From an uncultured Prevotellaceae bacterium (lineage in GTDB: Bacteria; Bacteroidota; Bacteroidia; Bacteroidales; Muribaculaceae), in NCBI GenBank assembly GCA_900317835.1, contig ONIL01000011.1:1-64000 (forward strand): a DNA stretch of 64,000 bases, written 5' to 3'. Below are positions 55,997 to 64,000 of the stretch, one piece after another. The stretch's first letter is position 1. The number at the start of each line of letters is the position of its first letter. Under the pieces are notes generated by a model. That model ran no database searches. It had not been told where the DNA came from and worked only from the letters and a program-made list of their open reading frames with translations. The position numbers were made by a program, and so were the translations under genes.

Positions 55997-58405
55997 TTAA
56001 TAGTAGCCGTTGAGCAGGTAGTCGATGAGGGTGACCACATCGGCAATGTCAACGCGGCCATTGTTGTTGAAGTCGCTCGAATCAAAATAGAAGTCTTCGC
56101 TGCCTCCGCCCAGCATGACGTCAATCATGTCGGTCGCATCCTTTATGGTAACGTTGCCGTCGCCATCCACATCGCCAGGGCCAGAACTGCCCCAGCCGTC
56201 AATGTTGGCGAACTTGTACCAGTAGTCCGCGGCTTGGTAGCTTTCGATGAATAGGCGCGGCACGATCAGCCGGGCGCGGTTATAGGCCGCCGTCGAGAAG
56301 CAGTCGCTGCTCGCCATCACGGGCGGCACCGTGCCCAGGCATTTGACAGTCGCCAGCGCGTTGCAGTAGTTAAACGCCTTCGCGCCAATCAACGTCACGC
56401 CACTGCCGATGGTCACGCTCGTCAACCCCGTGCACCCCTGGAACGCCTGCTCCCCAATGCTCTCAACAGTGTTAGGAATCACAATACTGGTCAACTCATA
56501 ACAATCGTTGAAAGCGTTGTTATCAATCGCCGTGACTGCAAAGGGATAAATACCCTTAAAAGAAACCGAGTCAGGAATCACCACGTCACCGCAATAAAGC
56601 GCCCCCTCATTATTGTTCGCGATCACGCTTGCGGTACTTTCATCTAAGACGCGGTAATATATGTCATCCGTCTTAAAGCGAATTGCATCGATGTTAGTGA
56701 AGTCTTTCCAATATTCCGCCTCTTGGTAATTTCCCATAGCAAATTCTGGCACATATAATGTTGCACCATAACATTCATCAAATGTATAAGAATCTATAGT
56801 TGGTAGTGTCACCCCCCAACTATAAATTTCAGTCAGTCCAAAACAGCCAGCGAACGCCCGATTGCCAATAGACGTGACGGATTTAGGGATGTTGATGCTG
56901 GTCAAGTAATAGCACGACGCGAATGCGAATTCACCGATTGAAGTGACAGAGTTGGGAATAGTGAGGCTGGTTAATCCGCAGCCATCAAAGGCGAATTCAC
57001 TAATGGATGTGATAGAATTAGGAATGTCAATACTAGTCAGTCCATAACAGCTGGAGAACGCTCCATCACCGATTGAAGTGACAGAGTTAGGTAAGGTGAC
57101 ACTAGTCAGTCCCCAACAGCCAGAGAACGCTCTTTCACCGATTGAAGTGACAGAGTTGCCAATGGTCAAATTTGTTAGTCCAAAACAATCACAAAACGCT
57201 AGGTCGTAGATTGTTATGACAGAGTTAGGAATATTAATGCTTGTTAGCCCGCTGCAGCTATAGAACGCTGCGTCACCGATTGAAGTGACAGAGTTGCCAA
57301 TGTTAATGCTGGTTAGTCCGCTGCATTGATAGAACGCTCCATCACCAATTGAAGTGACAGAGTTAGGAATGTCGATGCTTGTCAGTCCGCTGCAGCCAGA
57401 GAACGCATAGTCACTAATACCGAGAGTACCTTCTCTAAGTATGATGTTGGTTCCTTCTGGCATCGTGCCTTTGTATTTGTATGCCACCAATCCTGCATAG
57501 ACTAGTCCATCGGGTTGGTTATTGAACCAAGGTGTATCATAGAAAGCCCAACCGCCGATGGCAGTTACGGAGTTTGGGATTTCAATGCAGGCCAATCCGC
57601 TGCATCCTGAGAAAGCATAGTCACCGATGGCAGTTACGGAGTTTGGGATTTCAATGCTGGCCAATCCGCTGCATCCTGAGAAAGCAAAGTCACCGATGGC
57701 AGTTACGGAGTTTGGGATAGAAACGCTCGTCAGATTGTAGCAGCCCTGGAACACAGCGTCACCGATAGAAGTGACTGAGTTTGGAATGTCAATGTTGGTC
57801 AGACCAGTGCAGCCATTGAATGCGAAGAAGCCGATGGCGGTTACGGAGTTTGGAATTTCAATGCTGGCCAATCCGCTGCATCCTGAGAAAGCATTTCCAG
57901 CAATTCCGAGTGTACCTTCTGCGAAAGTTATACTTGTACCTATTGGCATATTGCCCTTGTATTTATATGCCACCAAGCCAGCATAAACCAAACCATCGGG
58001 TTGATTGTTATACCATGGCGTATCATTGAATGCATGGCTACCGATTGAAGTAACTGAGTTGGGGATGTTGATGCTGGTTAGTCCGCTGCATCTAGAGAAT
58101 GCAGAGCCTCCGATGGAGGTGACGGAGTTGGGGATGTTGATGCTGGTTAGTCCACTGCAGCTAGAGAACGCAGAGTTGCCGATGGAAGTGACGGAGTAGG
58201 TAGTGCTACCATAAGTGACAGTCGAGGGGATGGTCACGGAACCAGAGTACTCATCGTACTCATATGCAGGTGATCCTTTATAAGTCACGGTGGCTTCGTT
58301 GCCGTTGATGGTGTAGTAGATGCCGTCGACCTCGAAATCGTGGGCGGTGGCGGTGGCTGGCAGCAGGAGGGCCAGCAGGAGGAAGAGTATAAGTTTCTTA
58401 TTCAT
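55997..58405 (-). CDS. BspA-like LRR surface protein with dockerin tail
   Basis: 802 residues with a signal peptide (MNKKLILFLLLALLLPATAT) and about 20 LRR_5 repeats of the type CSGLTSINIPNSVTSIG..AF. Two copies of the DGLVYAGLVAYKYKG module interrupt the repeats. A CYGATLYVP-type break separates a second repeat block. The dockerin tail comprises DVDGDGNVTIKDAT and DFNNNGRVDIADVV. It is a paralogue of the truncated gene at 1-1017 and is flanked on both sides by copies of a palindromic repeat. Confidence 0.87.
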   Translation of the reverse strand: MNKKLILFLLLALLLPATATAHDFEVDGIYYTINGNEATVTYKGSPAYEYDEYSGSVTIPSTVTYGSTTYSVTSIGNSAFSSCSGLTSINIPNSVTSIGGSAFSRCSGLTSINIPNSVTSIGSHAFNDTPWYNNQPDGLVYAGLVAYKYKGNMPIGTSITFAEGTLGIAGNAFSGCSGLASIEIPNSVTAIGFFAFNGCTGLTNIDIPNSVTSIGDAVFQGCYNLTSVSIPNSVTAIGDFAFSGCSGLASIEIPNSVTAIGDYAFSGCSGLACIEIPNSVTAIGGWAFYDTPWFNNQPDGLVYAGLVAYKYKGTMPEGTNIILREGTLGISDYAFSGCSGLTSIDIPNSVTSIGDGAFYQCSGLTSINIGNSVTSIGDAAFYSCSGLTSINIPNSVITIYDLAFCDCFGLTNLTIGNSVTSIGERAFSGCWGLTSVTLPNSVTSIGDGAFSSCYGLTSIDIPNSITSISEFAFDGCGLTSLTIPNSVTSIGEFAFASCYYLTSINIPKSVTSIGNRAFAGCFGLTEIYSWGVTLPTIDSYTFDECYGATLYVPEFAMGNYQEAEYWKDFTNIDAIRFKTDDIYYRVLDESTASVIANNNEGALYCGDVVIPDSVSFKGIYPFAVTAIDNNAFNDCYELTSIVIPNTVESIGEQAFQGCTGLTSVTIGSGVTLIGAKAFNYCNALATVKCLGTVPPVMASSDCFSTAAYNRARLIVPRLFIESYQAADYWYKFANIDGWGSSGPGDVDGDGNVTIKDATDMIDVMLGGGSEDFYFDSSDFNNNGRVDIADVVTLIDYLLNGYY

Positions 58406-58546
58406 TTTAATAATAGTTTTGGGTCAATACCGTGGTAAAGTCAGTGGCAAATATAGCACAAATAACCATTCGTTGGGCATTCTGCGCTCAAAATAGAAGA
58501 AATCTATCCCTAATTTCCTTAAAGGAATCCCCTGGGGGGCTAATGC

Positions 58547-58608
58547 GAATTACACGAATTAAACGAATTGGGATCCGCTGTGGAGTCTTTGTTTAATTCG
58601 TGTAATTT
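58547..58608. repeat. REP-like palindromic element, copy 2
   Basis: Arms AATTACACGAATTAAAC (58548-58564) and GTTTAATTCGTGTAATT (58591-58607) are perfect reverse complements. The loop holds ATCCGCTGTGGAG, the reverse complement of the loop core of copy 1, so the two copies are oppositely oriented. Confidence 0.85.
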
Positions 58609-58688
58609 GTAGTTTAAATGATTTTTGTATTTGGGGGTCAGTCGAGGTCGGGGGCGTTGTCGCTAAGGGAGAAGGCTTTGGGAAAGGT

Positions 58689-58931
58689 TTAGTAGCTGAA
58701 CGGCTTTTCCTTGACGATGACAGCCTCGCCATAGGCAAGAATGCCGTTGGCACTGCTGTCGATTCTCACATTGACCAATGCGTTGCAGCCCAGCTCTTCG
58801 GCCTTCTTAACCAGACCCTTAATGGCTTTGTTGGCGCTAATAATAGAGTTCTCGATAAGAATGCCTTGACTCTTCTCGACATCGTAGCCCACTACACTGG
58901 GCAAGGTGGTTATGAATTTTCCTTCAATCAT
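58689..58931 (-). CDS. YbjQ-like small protein
   Basis: 80 residues (FITTLPSVVGYDVEKSQGIL, then KAEELGCNALVNVRIDSSANG) resembling the YbjQ/DUF74 family, which forms pentamers and has been suggested to bind metals; the function is unproven. The start overlaps the UvrA2 stop as ATGA, so translation is probably coupled. It is the last gene of the rsmA-mgtE-uvrA2 operon and lies just before a palindromic repeat. Confidence 0.75.
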   Translation of the reverse strand: MIEGKFITTLPSVVGYDVEKSQGILIENSIISANKAIKGLVKKAEELGCNALVNVRIDSSANGILAYGEAVIVKEKPFSY

Positions 58932-61144
58932 GATGACGTTGTGATGGTGCCGCCCAGGTCGCCAGCGCCTGGGCCGAGCTCGATGACGTGGTCGGCGGCC
59001 TTGATGACGTCGGTGTTGTGCTCGATGACATAGACCGTATTGCCCATATCCACCATCTGCTCGAACAGGTCGATGAGGTGGCGCACGTCCTTGAGGTGCA
59101 GGCCGTCGGTGGGTTCATCGATGACAAAGACGCCGCGTGTGCCGCCCGCCTCGAGCGGCAGCGTGTACTGCTTGAGGCAGGACGCCATCTTGAGCCGTTG
59201 CAGCTCGCCGCCCGACAGGGTGCTCAAGGCCTGGTTCAGGTGCAGGTAATGCAGGCCAACGGCCATCATGGGCTGCAGCTTCTCCTCGATGCTGGTGCCC
59301 TTGAAGAATTCGCTGGCGCGACGCACCGACAGGTCCATCACCTGGGCGATGTTCATGCCGTCGATGGTATATTGCAGCGCCTCATGCGAGTAGCGCAGGC
59401 CGTGACAGGCCTCGCAGGTGGTCTCGATGTTGTCCATGAAGGCCATCTCGGCGATGACCACGCCCTTGCCGCCGCACACGGGGCAACCGCCCTTGCCGTT
59501 GAAGGTGAAATACTGCTCTTTGATCTTGTGCGCCTTGGCGAAGCGCTTGCGGATGTCGGGGGCGACGTCCATATAGGTGGCTGGGGTGGAGCGCAGGCTC
59601 ACGCCGATGTTCTTCTGGCTGATATACACCACGTCGCCATGCTCGCGGCGGAAGCATTCCATCAGCGAACTCTTGCCCGAACCCGCCACACCTGCCACAA
59701 CGGCCAGCACGCCCATAGGCAGGTCGATGTTGATGTCCTTGAGGTTGTGCAGCGTGGCGTGCCGCAGGGCGAAGCTGTGCTTGATCTCGCGCGGCAGGGC
59801 CTTGAAGTCACCGTGCTGGCTCAGCATCTGGCCCGTGCTGGTGCCGCTGTGCAGCAATTCGCCGTAGTTGCCCTCAAAAATGATGCGCCCGCCCTCGCTG
59901 CCCGGGCCAGGGCCCAGATCGACGATGTGGTCGGCCAGCCCGATCATCTCGCGGTGGTGCTCAACCAGCAGCACGGTGTTGCCCGCGTCGCGCAGGCGCC
60001 TGACGGAGTGCTTCATCTTCTCGATATCGTGGTCGTGCAGACCCGTGCTGGGCTCGTCAAGGATGTAAAGCACGTCGGCTAGCGACGAGTTGATGTACTT
60101 GGCGATTTTGCAGCGCTGTGCCTCGCCGCCCGATAGGGTGCCCACGCCACGGTCCAGGCTCAGGTAGCCCAGCCCGATCTCTTCGAGGGCCGTGAGTCGT
60201 GCGCTGATGGCCTGCTTCAGGTCCACGGCCAGCGGTGCCGTCAACGACTTGACCCACTGGTTGAGGCGTGTGATGGACATCGCGCAGGCGTCGGCGATGT
60301 TGATGCCCTCGATCTTGCAGGATAGCACACGGGGGCTCAGGCGCGTGCCGCCGCAGTCGGGACACACTCCCATGCGCAGCATGGGGTTGAGCACCGCTGC
60401 ATGCAGCAGGCCCTCCTCGCTGTTGATGATGCTGCGGTACATGCGCGGGATGATGCCCTCATACTTGGCCGTCTTGGGCCAGTTCGACGGCGGGTTCTTG
60501 AGGCGTATCTGCGGGCTGTTGAGGAACAGGTCCAGTTCCTCGGGGCTGTAGTCCTTGATTTTTTTGTCCAGGTCGAATAGGCCGCTGTGGGCATAGCGAA
60601 TCCAGCGCCAGCCGCCCTTGCCGAAGGCGATGTAGTGTATCGTGTCCTCGTCGTTGAGGCTCTTGTCAAAATCGATGAGTTTGTGGATGTCCAGTTCGCG
60701 GATCTCGCCCAGGCCCGAGCAGCGGGGACAGCTGCCCTCGGGGTGATTGAAACTGAACGACTCGGCGTAGCCCACAAATGGCTGGCCCACACGCGAGAAC
60801 AGCAGGCGCAGCAGCGCGGCGATGTCGGTATAGGTGGCGACGGTCGAGCGCGAGTTCTGGGCGGGCTTCTTCTGGTCAATAACGATGGCGATGGGCAGAT
60901 TTTCTATCGCATCCACATGCGGGCGGCCATACTTGGGCAGGTACTGCTGTACGAACGACGGGAAGGTATCGTTCAGCTCCCGTCGCGACTTGGCGGCGAT
61001 GGTATCGAGCACAAGCGAGCTCTTGCCAGAGCCCGAAACACCCGTGAATACTGTAATCTGATGCTTGGGAATCTGCAGCGAGACGTCCTTGAGGTTGTTC
61101 TCGCGTGCCCCCTTGATAATAATCGTATCCTGATCAGAATTCAT
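58928..61144 (-). CDS. UvrA2-type excinuclease A homologue
   Basis: 738 residues, about 200 shorter than UvrA at 13790. Both ATPase units are intact: GVSGSGKSSLVLDT with LSGGEAQRCKIA, and GVAGSGKSSLMECF with LSGGELQRLKMA. The zinc modules CPRCSGLG, CPDCGGTRL and CPVCGGKG...CEACHGLR are also intact, so it is not a decayed copy. UvrA2-type proteins are linked to drug or DNA-intercalator tolerance in some bacteria. It lies 53 bases after mgtE and is coupled to the YbjQ-like gene. Confidence 0.88.
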   Translation of the reverse strand: MNSDQDTIIIKGARENNLKDVSLQIPKHQITVFTGVSGSGKSSLVLDTIAAKSRRELNDTFPSFVQQYLPKYGRPHVDAIENLPIAIVIDQKKPAQNSRSTVATYTDIAALLRLLFSRVGQPFVGYAESFSFNHPEGSCPRCSGLGEIRELDIHKLIDFDKSLNDEDTIHYIAFGKGGWRWIRYAHSGLFDLDKKIKDYSPEELDLFLNSPQIRLKNPPSNWPKTAKYEGIIPRMYRSIINSEEGLLHAAVLNPMLRMGVCPDCGGTRLSPRVLSCKIEGINIADACAMSITRLNQWVKSLTAPLAVDLKQAISARLTALEEIGLGYLSLDRGVGTLSGGEAQRCKIAKYINSSLADVLYILDEPSTGLHDHDIEKMKHSVRRLRDAGNTVLLVEHHREMIGLADHIVDLGPGPGSEGGRIIFEGNYGELLHSGTSTGQMLSQHGDFKALPREIKHSFALRHATLHNLKDINIDLPMGVLAVVAGVAGSGKSSLMECFRREHGDVVYISQKNIGVSLRSTPATYMDVAPDIRKRFAKAHKIKEQYFTFNGKGGCPVCGGKGVVIAEMAFMDNIETTCEACHGLRYSHEALQYTIDGMNIAQVMDLSVRRASEFFKGTSIEEKLQPMMAVGLHYLHLNQALSTLSGGELQRLKMASCLKQYTLPLEAGGTRGVFVIDEPTDGLHLKDVRHLIDLFEQMVDMGNTVYVIEHNTDVIKAADHVIELGPGAGDLGGTITTSS

Positions 61145-61197
61145 GATTTTTCAGGGAATTGCATGTTGTGACAAGCCCACTCGGCAGAGGAGTGCTC

Positions 61198-62592
61198 CTA
61201 GAGCATCCAGTTGGAGAAGAGTTGGATGAGCCAGCCGCTGATGGCCATGTAGATGGTGATGCCCACGATATCGTTGGTCACGGTGACAAAGGGGCCGGTC
61301 GCGATGGCGGGGTCAATCTTCAACCGCTCGAGCACCAGCGGCACCACCGTGCCGAATAACGAGGCAAACATCACAACCAGGAACAGCGAGGCGGTCACCG
61401 CAGCAGCGGCGATGTTTGACTTGGTGGGGTTATCATCTACAGGGAAGAATCGTGTGTACAGGAAAATGAGCAAGCCCATCACCAGCGCATTGATGAGCGC
61501 CGTGCTGAACTCCTTGAACAAGTGCTTGCCCACGTGCTTGATGTCAAGGCTGCCGTTGGCAAGACCCTGCACGACGATAGCGCTCGACTGGGTGCCCACA
61601 TTACCGCCCGTACCACCAATCAAGGGGATGAACAGCGCCAGGCCAGGCAGGATGCGCAGCAGGTCGGCATCGCCCTCGCCACCGCCCAGAATCAAGGCGT
61701 TGATGATACCGCCCACCAGTCCAATGAGCAGCCACGGCAAGCGGGCGCGCACCTGACGGAAGACGTTGTCGTCGGTCTCGATATCACCCCAGATACCCGA
61801 CGCCATCTGGTAGTTGTCCTCGCCCTGCTCTCGCACGCGGTCGATGATGTCATCGACCGTGATGCGGCCCACGAGGCGCCCGATGCTGTCAACGACGGGC
61901 ATGGCCACGAGGTCATATTTCTCGAAGTCGAGGGCGACGTCCTCGATGTGGGTGTCGGTGCGCACACTCAGGGGATCGGGCTCCATGACGTGCTTGATCT
62001 TGGAGGCCGAGGGGTTGGTGATGGTGGTCTTCAACGGGAAGATGCCCTTCAGGCGGTTATCATCGTCAACGACATAGATCACATAGATTTCGTCGATGTC
62101 CTCGGCCTGCTGGCGCATGGCCTTGATGCAGTCGGGCATTGACATGTTCTCGTTGACGACAATCATCTCGGTGGACATGTAACCACCGGCGGTGTCCTCG
62201 TCATACTGCAGCAGGTCAACGATGTCGCCCGCCTGCTCCACGTCGTCGATGTGGCTGATGACGTCCTCACGGTCCTCCTCGTCCAGCTCCTGGATCACAT
62301 CGACGGCGTCGTCGGCATCCATCTGCTCGACCTGCTTGGCAATCTCCTCGTTGGGCATCAGTTCCATCAGGTCGTGGCGCTGGTCCTCGTCGAGCTCGAC
62401 CAGCACATCGGCAGCCGTCTCGTCATCAAGCATCAGCATGATGAACAGCGCGTCCTCGTCACTGAGGTCGCCCACCAGTTCGGCAACGTCGGCAGGGTGC
62501 AGGTCTTGGATCTGGGCCCTCACGAGTTCCTCATTCTTGTTGTGGATGAGTTCGTTGAGATTTGACAGATATTCTTCGGTAAATTCTTTCAT
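61198..62592 (-). CDS. mgtE: MgtE-family magnesium transporter
   Basis: 464 residues with the MgtE order: N-terminal superhelical domain (about residues 1-130, with LHPADVAELV and LVELDEDQRHDLMELMP), a CBS pair (about 130-260) and five membrane segments from about 285. The membrane part has the conserved LIGGTGGNVGTQSSAIVVQG. It is a Mg2+-gated inner-membrane channel. It lies 36 bases after rsmA. Confidence 0.95.
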   Translation of the reverse strand: MKEFTEEYLSNLNELIHNKNEELVRAQIQDLHPADVAELVGDLSDEDALFIMLMLDDETAADVLVELDEDQRHDLMELMPNEEIAKQVEQMDADDAVDVIQELDEEDREDVISHIDDVEQAGDIVDLLQYDEDTAGGYMSTEMIVVNENMSMPDCIKAMRQQAEDIDEIYVIYVVDDDNRLKGIFPLKTTITNPSASKIKHVMEPDPLSVRTDTHIEDVALDFEKYDLVAMPVVDSIGRLVGRITVDDIIDRVREQGEDNYQMASGIWGDIETDDNVFRQVRARLPWLLIGLVGGIINALILGGGEGDADLLRILPGLALFIPLIGGTGGNVGTQSSAIVVQGLANGSLDIKHVGKHLFKEFSTALINALVMGLLIFLYTRFFPVDDNPTKSNIAAAAVTASLFLVVMFASLFGTVVPLVLERLKIDPAIATGPFVTVTNDIVGITIYMAISGWLIQLFSNWML

Positions 62593-62628
62593 CGCGTTTC
62601 AAGTGTCTTAGTGGATTAAATAAAGTGA

Positions 62629-63411
62629 TTACTGCTGTTGTTCCATCGCCAGCCGGGTCAAGGCGATAAATTCATCAACGCCCAGTTGCTCGGGACGTTG
62701 TCGGAACACGTCACGCTCCATCACTGTCGGGTCGGCGCCAAACATCGACTTCAACGAGCTGCGCAACATCTTGCGCCGCTGGCCGAAGGCGTTTTTCACC
62801 ACCCGCTTGAACATGCGCTCGTCCACGCCCAGGTCGGTCACATCGTTGCGCGTGAGGCGGATGACGCCGCTCTTGACCTTGGGCGGAGGATTGAACACGT
62901 GCTCATCGACGGTAAACAGGTACTCGATGTCATACCATGCCTGCAACAGCACCGACAAGATGCCATAGGTCTTGCTGCCTGGCGGCTCGGCAATGCGCTG
63001 GGCCACCTCGCGCTGCAGCATGCCGCTGCAGCACAGCACCTGGTCGCGGTAATCCAGAATCTTGAAGAATATCTGGGTCGAAATATTGTAGGGATAGTTG
63101 CCAATGACGCAGAAGGGCGAGTCACCATACAATTTCTTGAGGTCCATCTTGAGGAAATCCTCGCCGATGATGCGTCCATGCAATTGCGGGAATGCCGCCT
63201 CGAGGTAGTCCACGCTCTCGTTGTCGAGCTCGACAACGGTCAGGTCCAGGCCCATCTCAAGCAGGTATTGGGTGAGCACACCCATACCAGGTCCAACTTC
63301 GAGCACCGGCAGGTGCTTGAAGTCGTCCAGTGTGTGGGCGATGCGGTCGGCAATCGACAAATCTGTCAAGAAATGCTGCCCCAAAGACTTTTTTGCTCTA
63401 ACATTCCGCAT
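62629..63411 (-). CDS. rsmA: RsmA (KsgA), 16S rRNA dimethyladenosine transferase
   Basis: 260 residues from the ATG at 63411, chosen because the family begins with the KKSLGQHFL motif seen here and the upstream extension crosses a promoter. SAM binding is in LEVGPGMGVLTQYL and the catalytic NYPY is in IGNYPYNIS. It dimethylates two adjacent adenines of 16S rRNA (A1518 and A1519 in E. coli numbering). It is the first gene of the leftward operon. Confidence 0.96.
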   Translation of the reverse strand: MRNVRAKKSLGQHFLTDLSIADRIAHTLDDFKHLPVLEVGPGMGVLTQYLLEMGLDLTVVELDNESVDYLEAAFPQLHGRIIGEDFLKMDLKKLYGDSPFCVIGNYPYNISTQIFFKILDYRDQVLCCSGMLQREVAQRIAEPPGSKTYGILSVLLQAWYDIEYLFTVDEHVFNPPPKVKSGVIRLTRNDVTDLGVDERMFKRVVKNAFGQRRKMLRSSLKSMFGADPTVMERDVFRQRPEQLGVDEFIALTRLAMEQQQ

Positions 63412-63465
63412 GTTTGTTCTTTTATTGTTAACTTTGCACGCTCGGTCGCGTCCATTAGTAATTTG

Positions 63466-63473
63466 CAAAGGTA
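63466..63473 (-). promoter_or_regulatory. -7 element of the rsmA operon promoter
   Basis: TACCTTTG on the minus strand, about 55 bases before the rsmA ATG. Confidence 0.5.
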
Positions 63474-63512
63474 GCCATTTTTTGGCGTATGTGGACACAC
63501 TGAGCGACAATT

Positions 63513-63520
63513 TAACTTTA
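63513..63520 (+). promoter_or_regulatory. Possible -7 element for the YbhN-like gene
   Basis: TAACTTTA, one base off the consensus, 17 bases before the GTG at 63537. A better-matching TAACTTTG lies further upstream at 63429-63436. Confidence 0.35.
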
Positions 63521-63536
63521 CATCAAACGAAAAAAC

Positions 63537-64000
63537 GTGAAAAAGGCGATCTCCTACTTAGTGAAATACGGCATCCCGCTGGTTATCGGTGTGGGGCTGA
63601 TGTATTTCCTGTATAAAAACGTTGACATCAACTCGATGATGGAAACGCTCAAGACCGACGTTGATTACTGGTGGTTCCTGCCTGTGGCGGTGGTGAGCAT
63701 CCTGAGTCACATCTTTAGGGCCCTGCGTTGGCGCTTGCAGCTCAAGGCTATCGATGTCAAGCCGTCGTTCAGCGCCGTGTTGAACAGCATCTTCGGCACC
63801 TACGCGGTAAATTTGGTATTTCCTCGTCTAGGCGAGGTGTGGCGTTGCGGCTACATCGCCAACCGTCAGAAGGCCTCAGTTACCCAGGTCATGGGCTCGA
63901 TGGTCGCCGACCGCTTGACCGACACCTTGACTGTGCTTGTGCTGACTCTGGTCACCTTCTTGTTGGCACAAGGCGCTTTCGGGAAGTTCTTTGACACCTA
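63537..64000 (+). CDS. YbhN/LPG-synthase-TM family membrane protein (cut by window edge)
   Basis: The first 154 residues of a polytopic membrane protein. The start is a GTG, since no ATG lies in frame before the upstream stop at 63513. Helices at about residues 10-27 and 45-60, followed by HIFRALRWRLQLKAI and NLVFPRLGEVWRCGYI, match the lysylphosphatidylglycerol synthase transmembrane (UPF0104/YbhN) family. The role is unknown; it is probably in the envelope. It diverges from rsmA. Confidence 0.8.
   Translation, partial: MKKAISYLVKYGIPLVIGVGLMYFLYKNVDINSMMETLKTDVDYWWFLPVAVVSILSHIFRALRWRLQLKAIDVKPSFSAVLNSIFGTYAVNLVFPRLGEVWRCGYIANRQKASVTQVMGSMVADRLTDTLTVLVLTLVTFLLAQGAFGKFFDT

Noticed and set aside
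58928..61144. Truncated or frameshifted copy of uvrA.
   Set aside because: Both ATPase units, signatures and zinc modules are intact, so the shorter length is that of the UvrA2 class.
1..64000. tRNA or rRNA genes and insertion sequences.
   Set aside because: I looked through the intergenic gaps for TTCGAAT-type T-loops, rRNA stretches and transposase frames and saw none. A short or unusual tRNA could still be missed without a model search.

Overview
The window is chromosomal DNA from a member of the Bacteroidales. The evidence is the many promoters with the Bacteroidota pattern TTTG-N19/20-TAnnTTTG, the type IX secretion component PorV, a NigD-like lipoprotein, an mreBCD-mrdA-rodA cluster, sufBCDS, and many secreted proteins built from BspA-type leucine-rich repeats with dockerin-like tails. 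That mix fits gut or rumen Muribaculaceae or Prevotellaceae, but the family cannot be fixed from this sequence. I see no tRNA, rRNA, CRISPR array, transposase, integrase or phage structural gene, so this is core chromosome with islands of secreted surface proteins.

Layout. 1-1017: a BspA-like protein cut by the window edge. 1201-7142: the cell-shape operon mreB-mreC-mreD-mrdA-rodA, read leftwards. 7293-11284: a small cysteine-rich protein and a giant BspA/DUF285 surface protein diverging from a palindromic promoter. 11426-16624: a gliding-type C-terminal-domain protein, a lytic transglycosylase and uvrA. 16625-17963: a 1.3 kb AT-rich gene-free stretch, followed by an HTH regulator and a HerA-like ATPase. 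20550-22144: a trpB2-type gene behind a Trp-codon leader peptide and terminator. 22261-25118: a nucleotidyltransferase/GHMP-kinase fusion, a mutarotase and a FucP transporter. 25263-30249: secreted alpha-amylase, porV, ispF and an acyltransferase. 30489-35355: sufBCDS. 35426-37875: acyltransferase plus CotH-dockerin protein. 38119-42311: a leftward operon (LolD-like ATPase, NigD-like lipoprotein, DUF3467, cysS, glycosyltransferase). 42468-47305: metK behind a SAM-II-like pseudoknot, ruvB, a flippase and a metallo-hydrolase. 47408-58405: two paralogous OB-repeat secreted proteins, a second CotH-dockerin protein, recA, and another BspA protein between two copies of a palindromic repeat. 58689-63411: the leftward operon rsmA-mgtE-uvrA2-ybjQ. 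63537-64000: the start of a YbhN-like membrane protein.

The secreted proteins dominate the accessory content. Six carry type-I dockerin-like EF-hand repeats at or near the C-terminus (starts 7829, 25263, 36400, 49894 on the minus strand, 53043, and 58405 on the minus strand). One carries a CHU_C-type domain and one a short T9SS-type tail; PorV is encoded among them. In one protein the dockerin is split by host-domain sequence. The most informative non-coding signals are the trp attenuator, the metK riboswitch candidate, the palindromic divergent promoter at 7717-7789, and a structured 310-base leader at 49895-50206.
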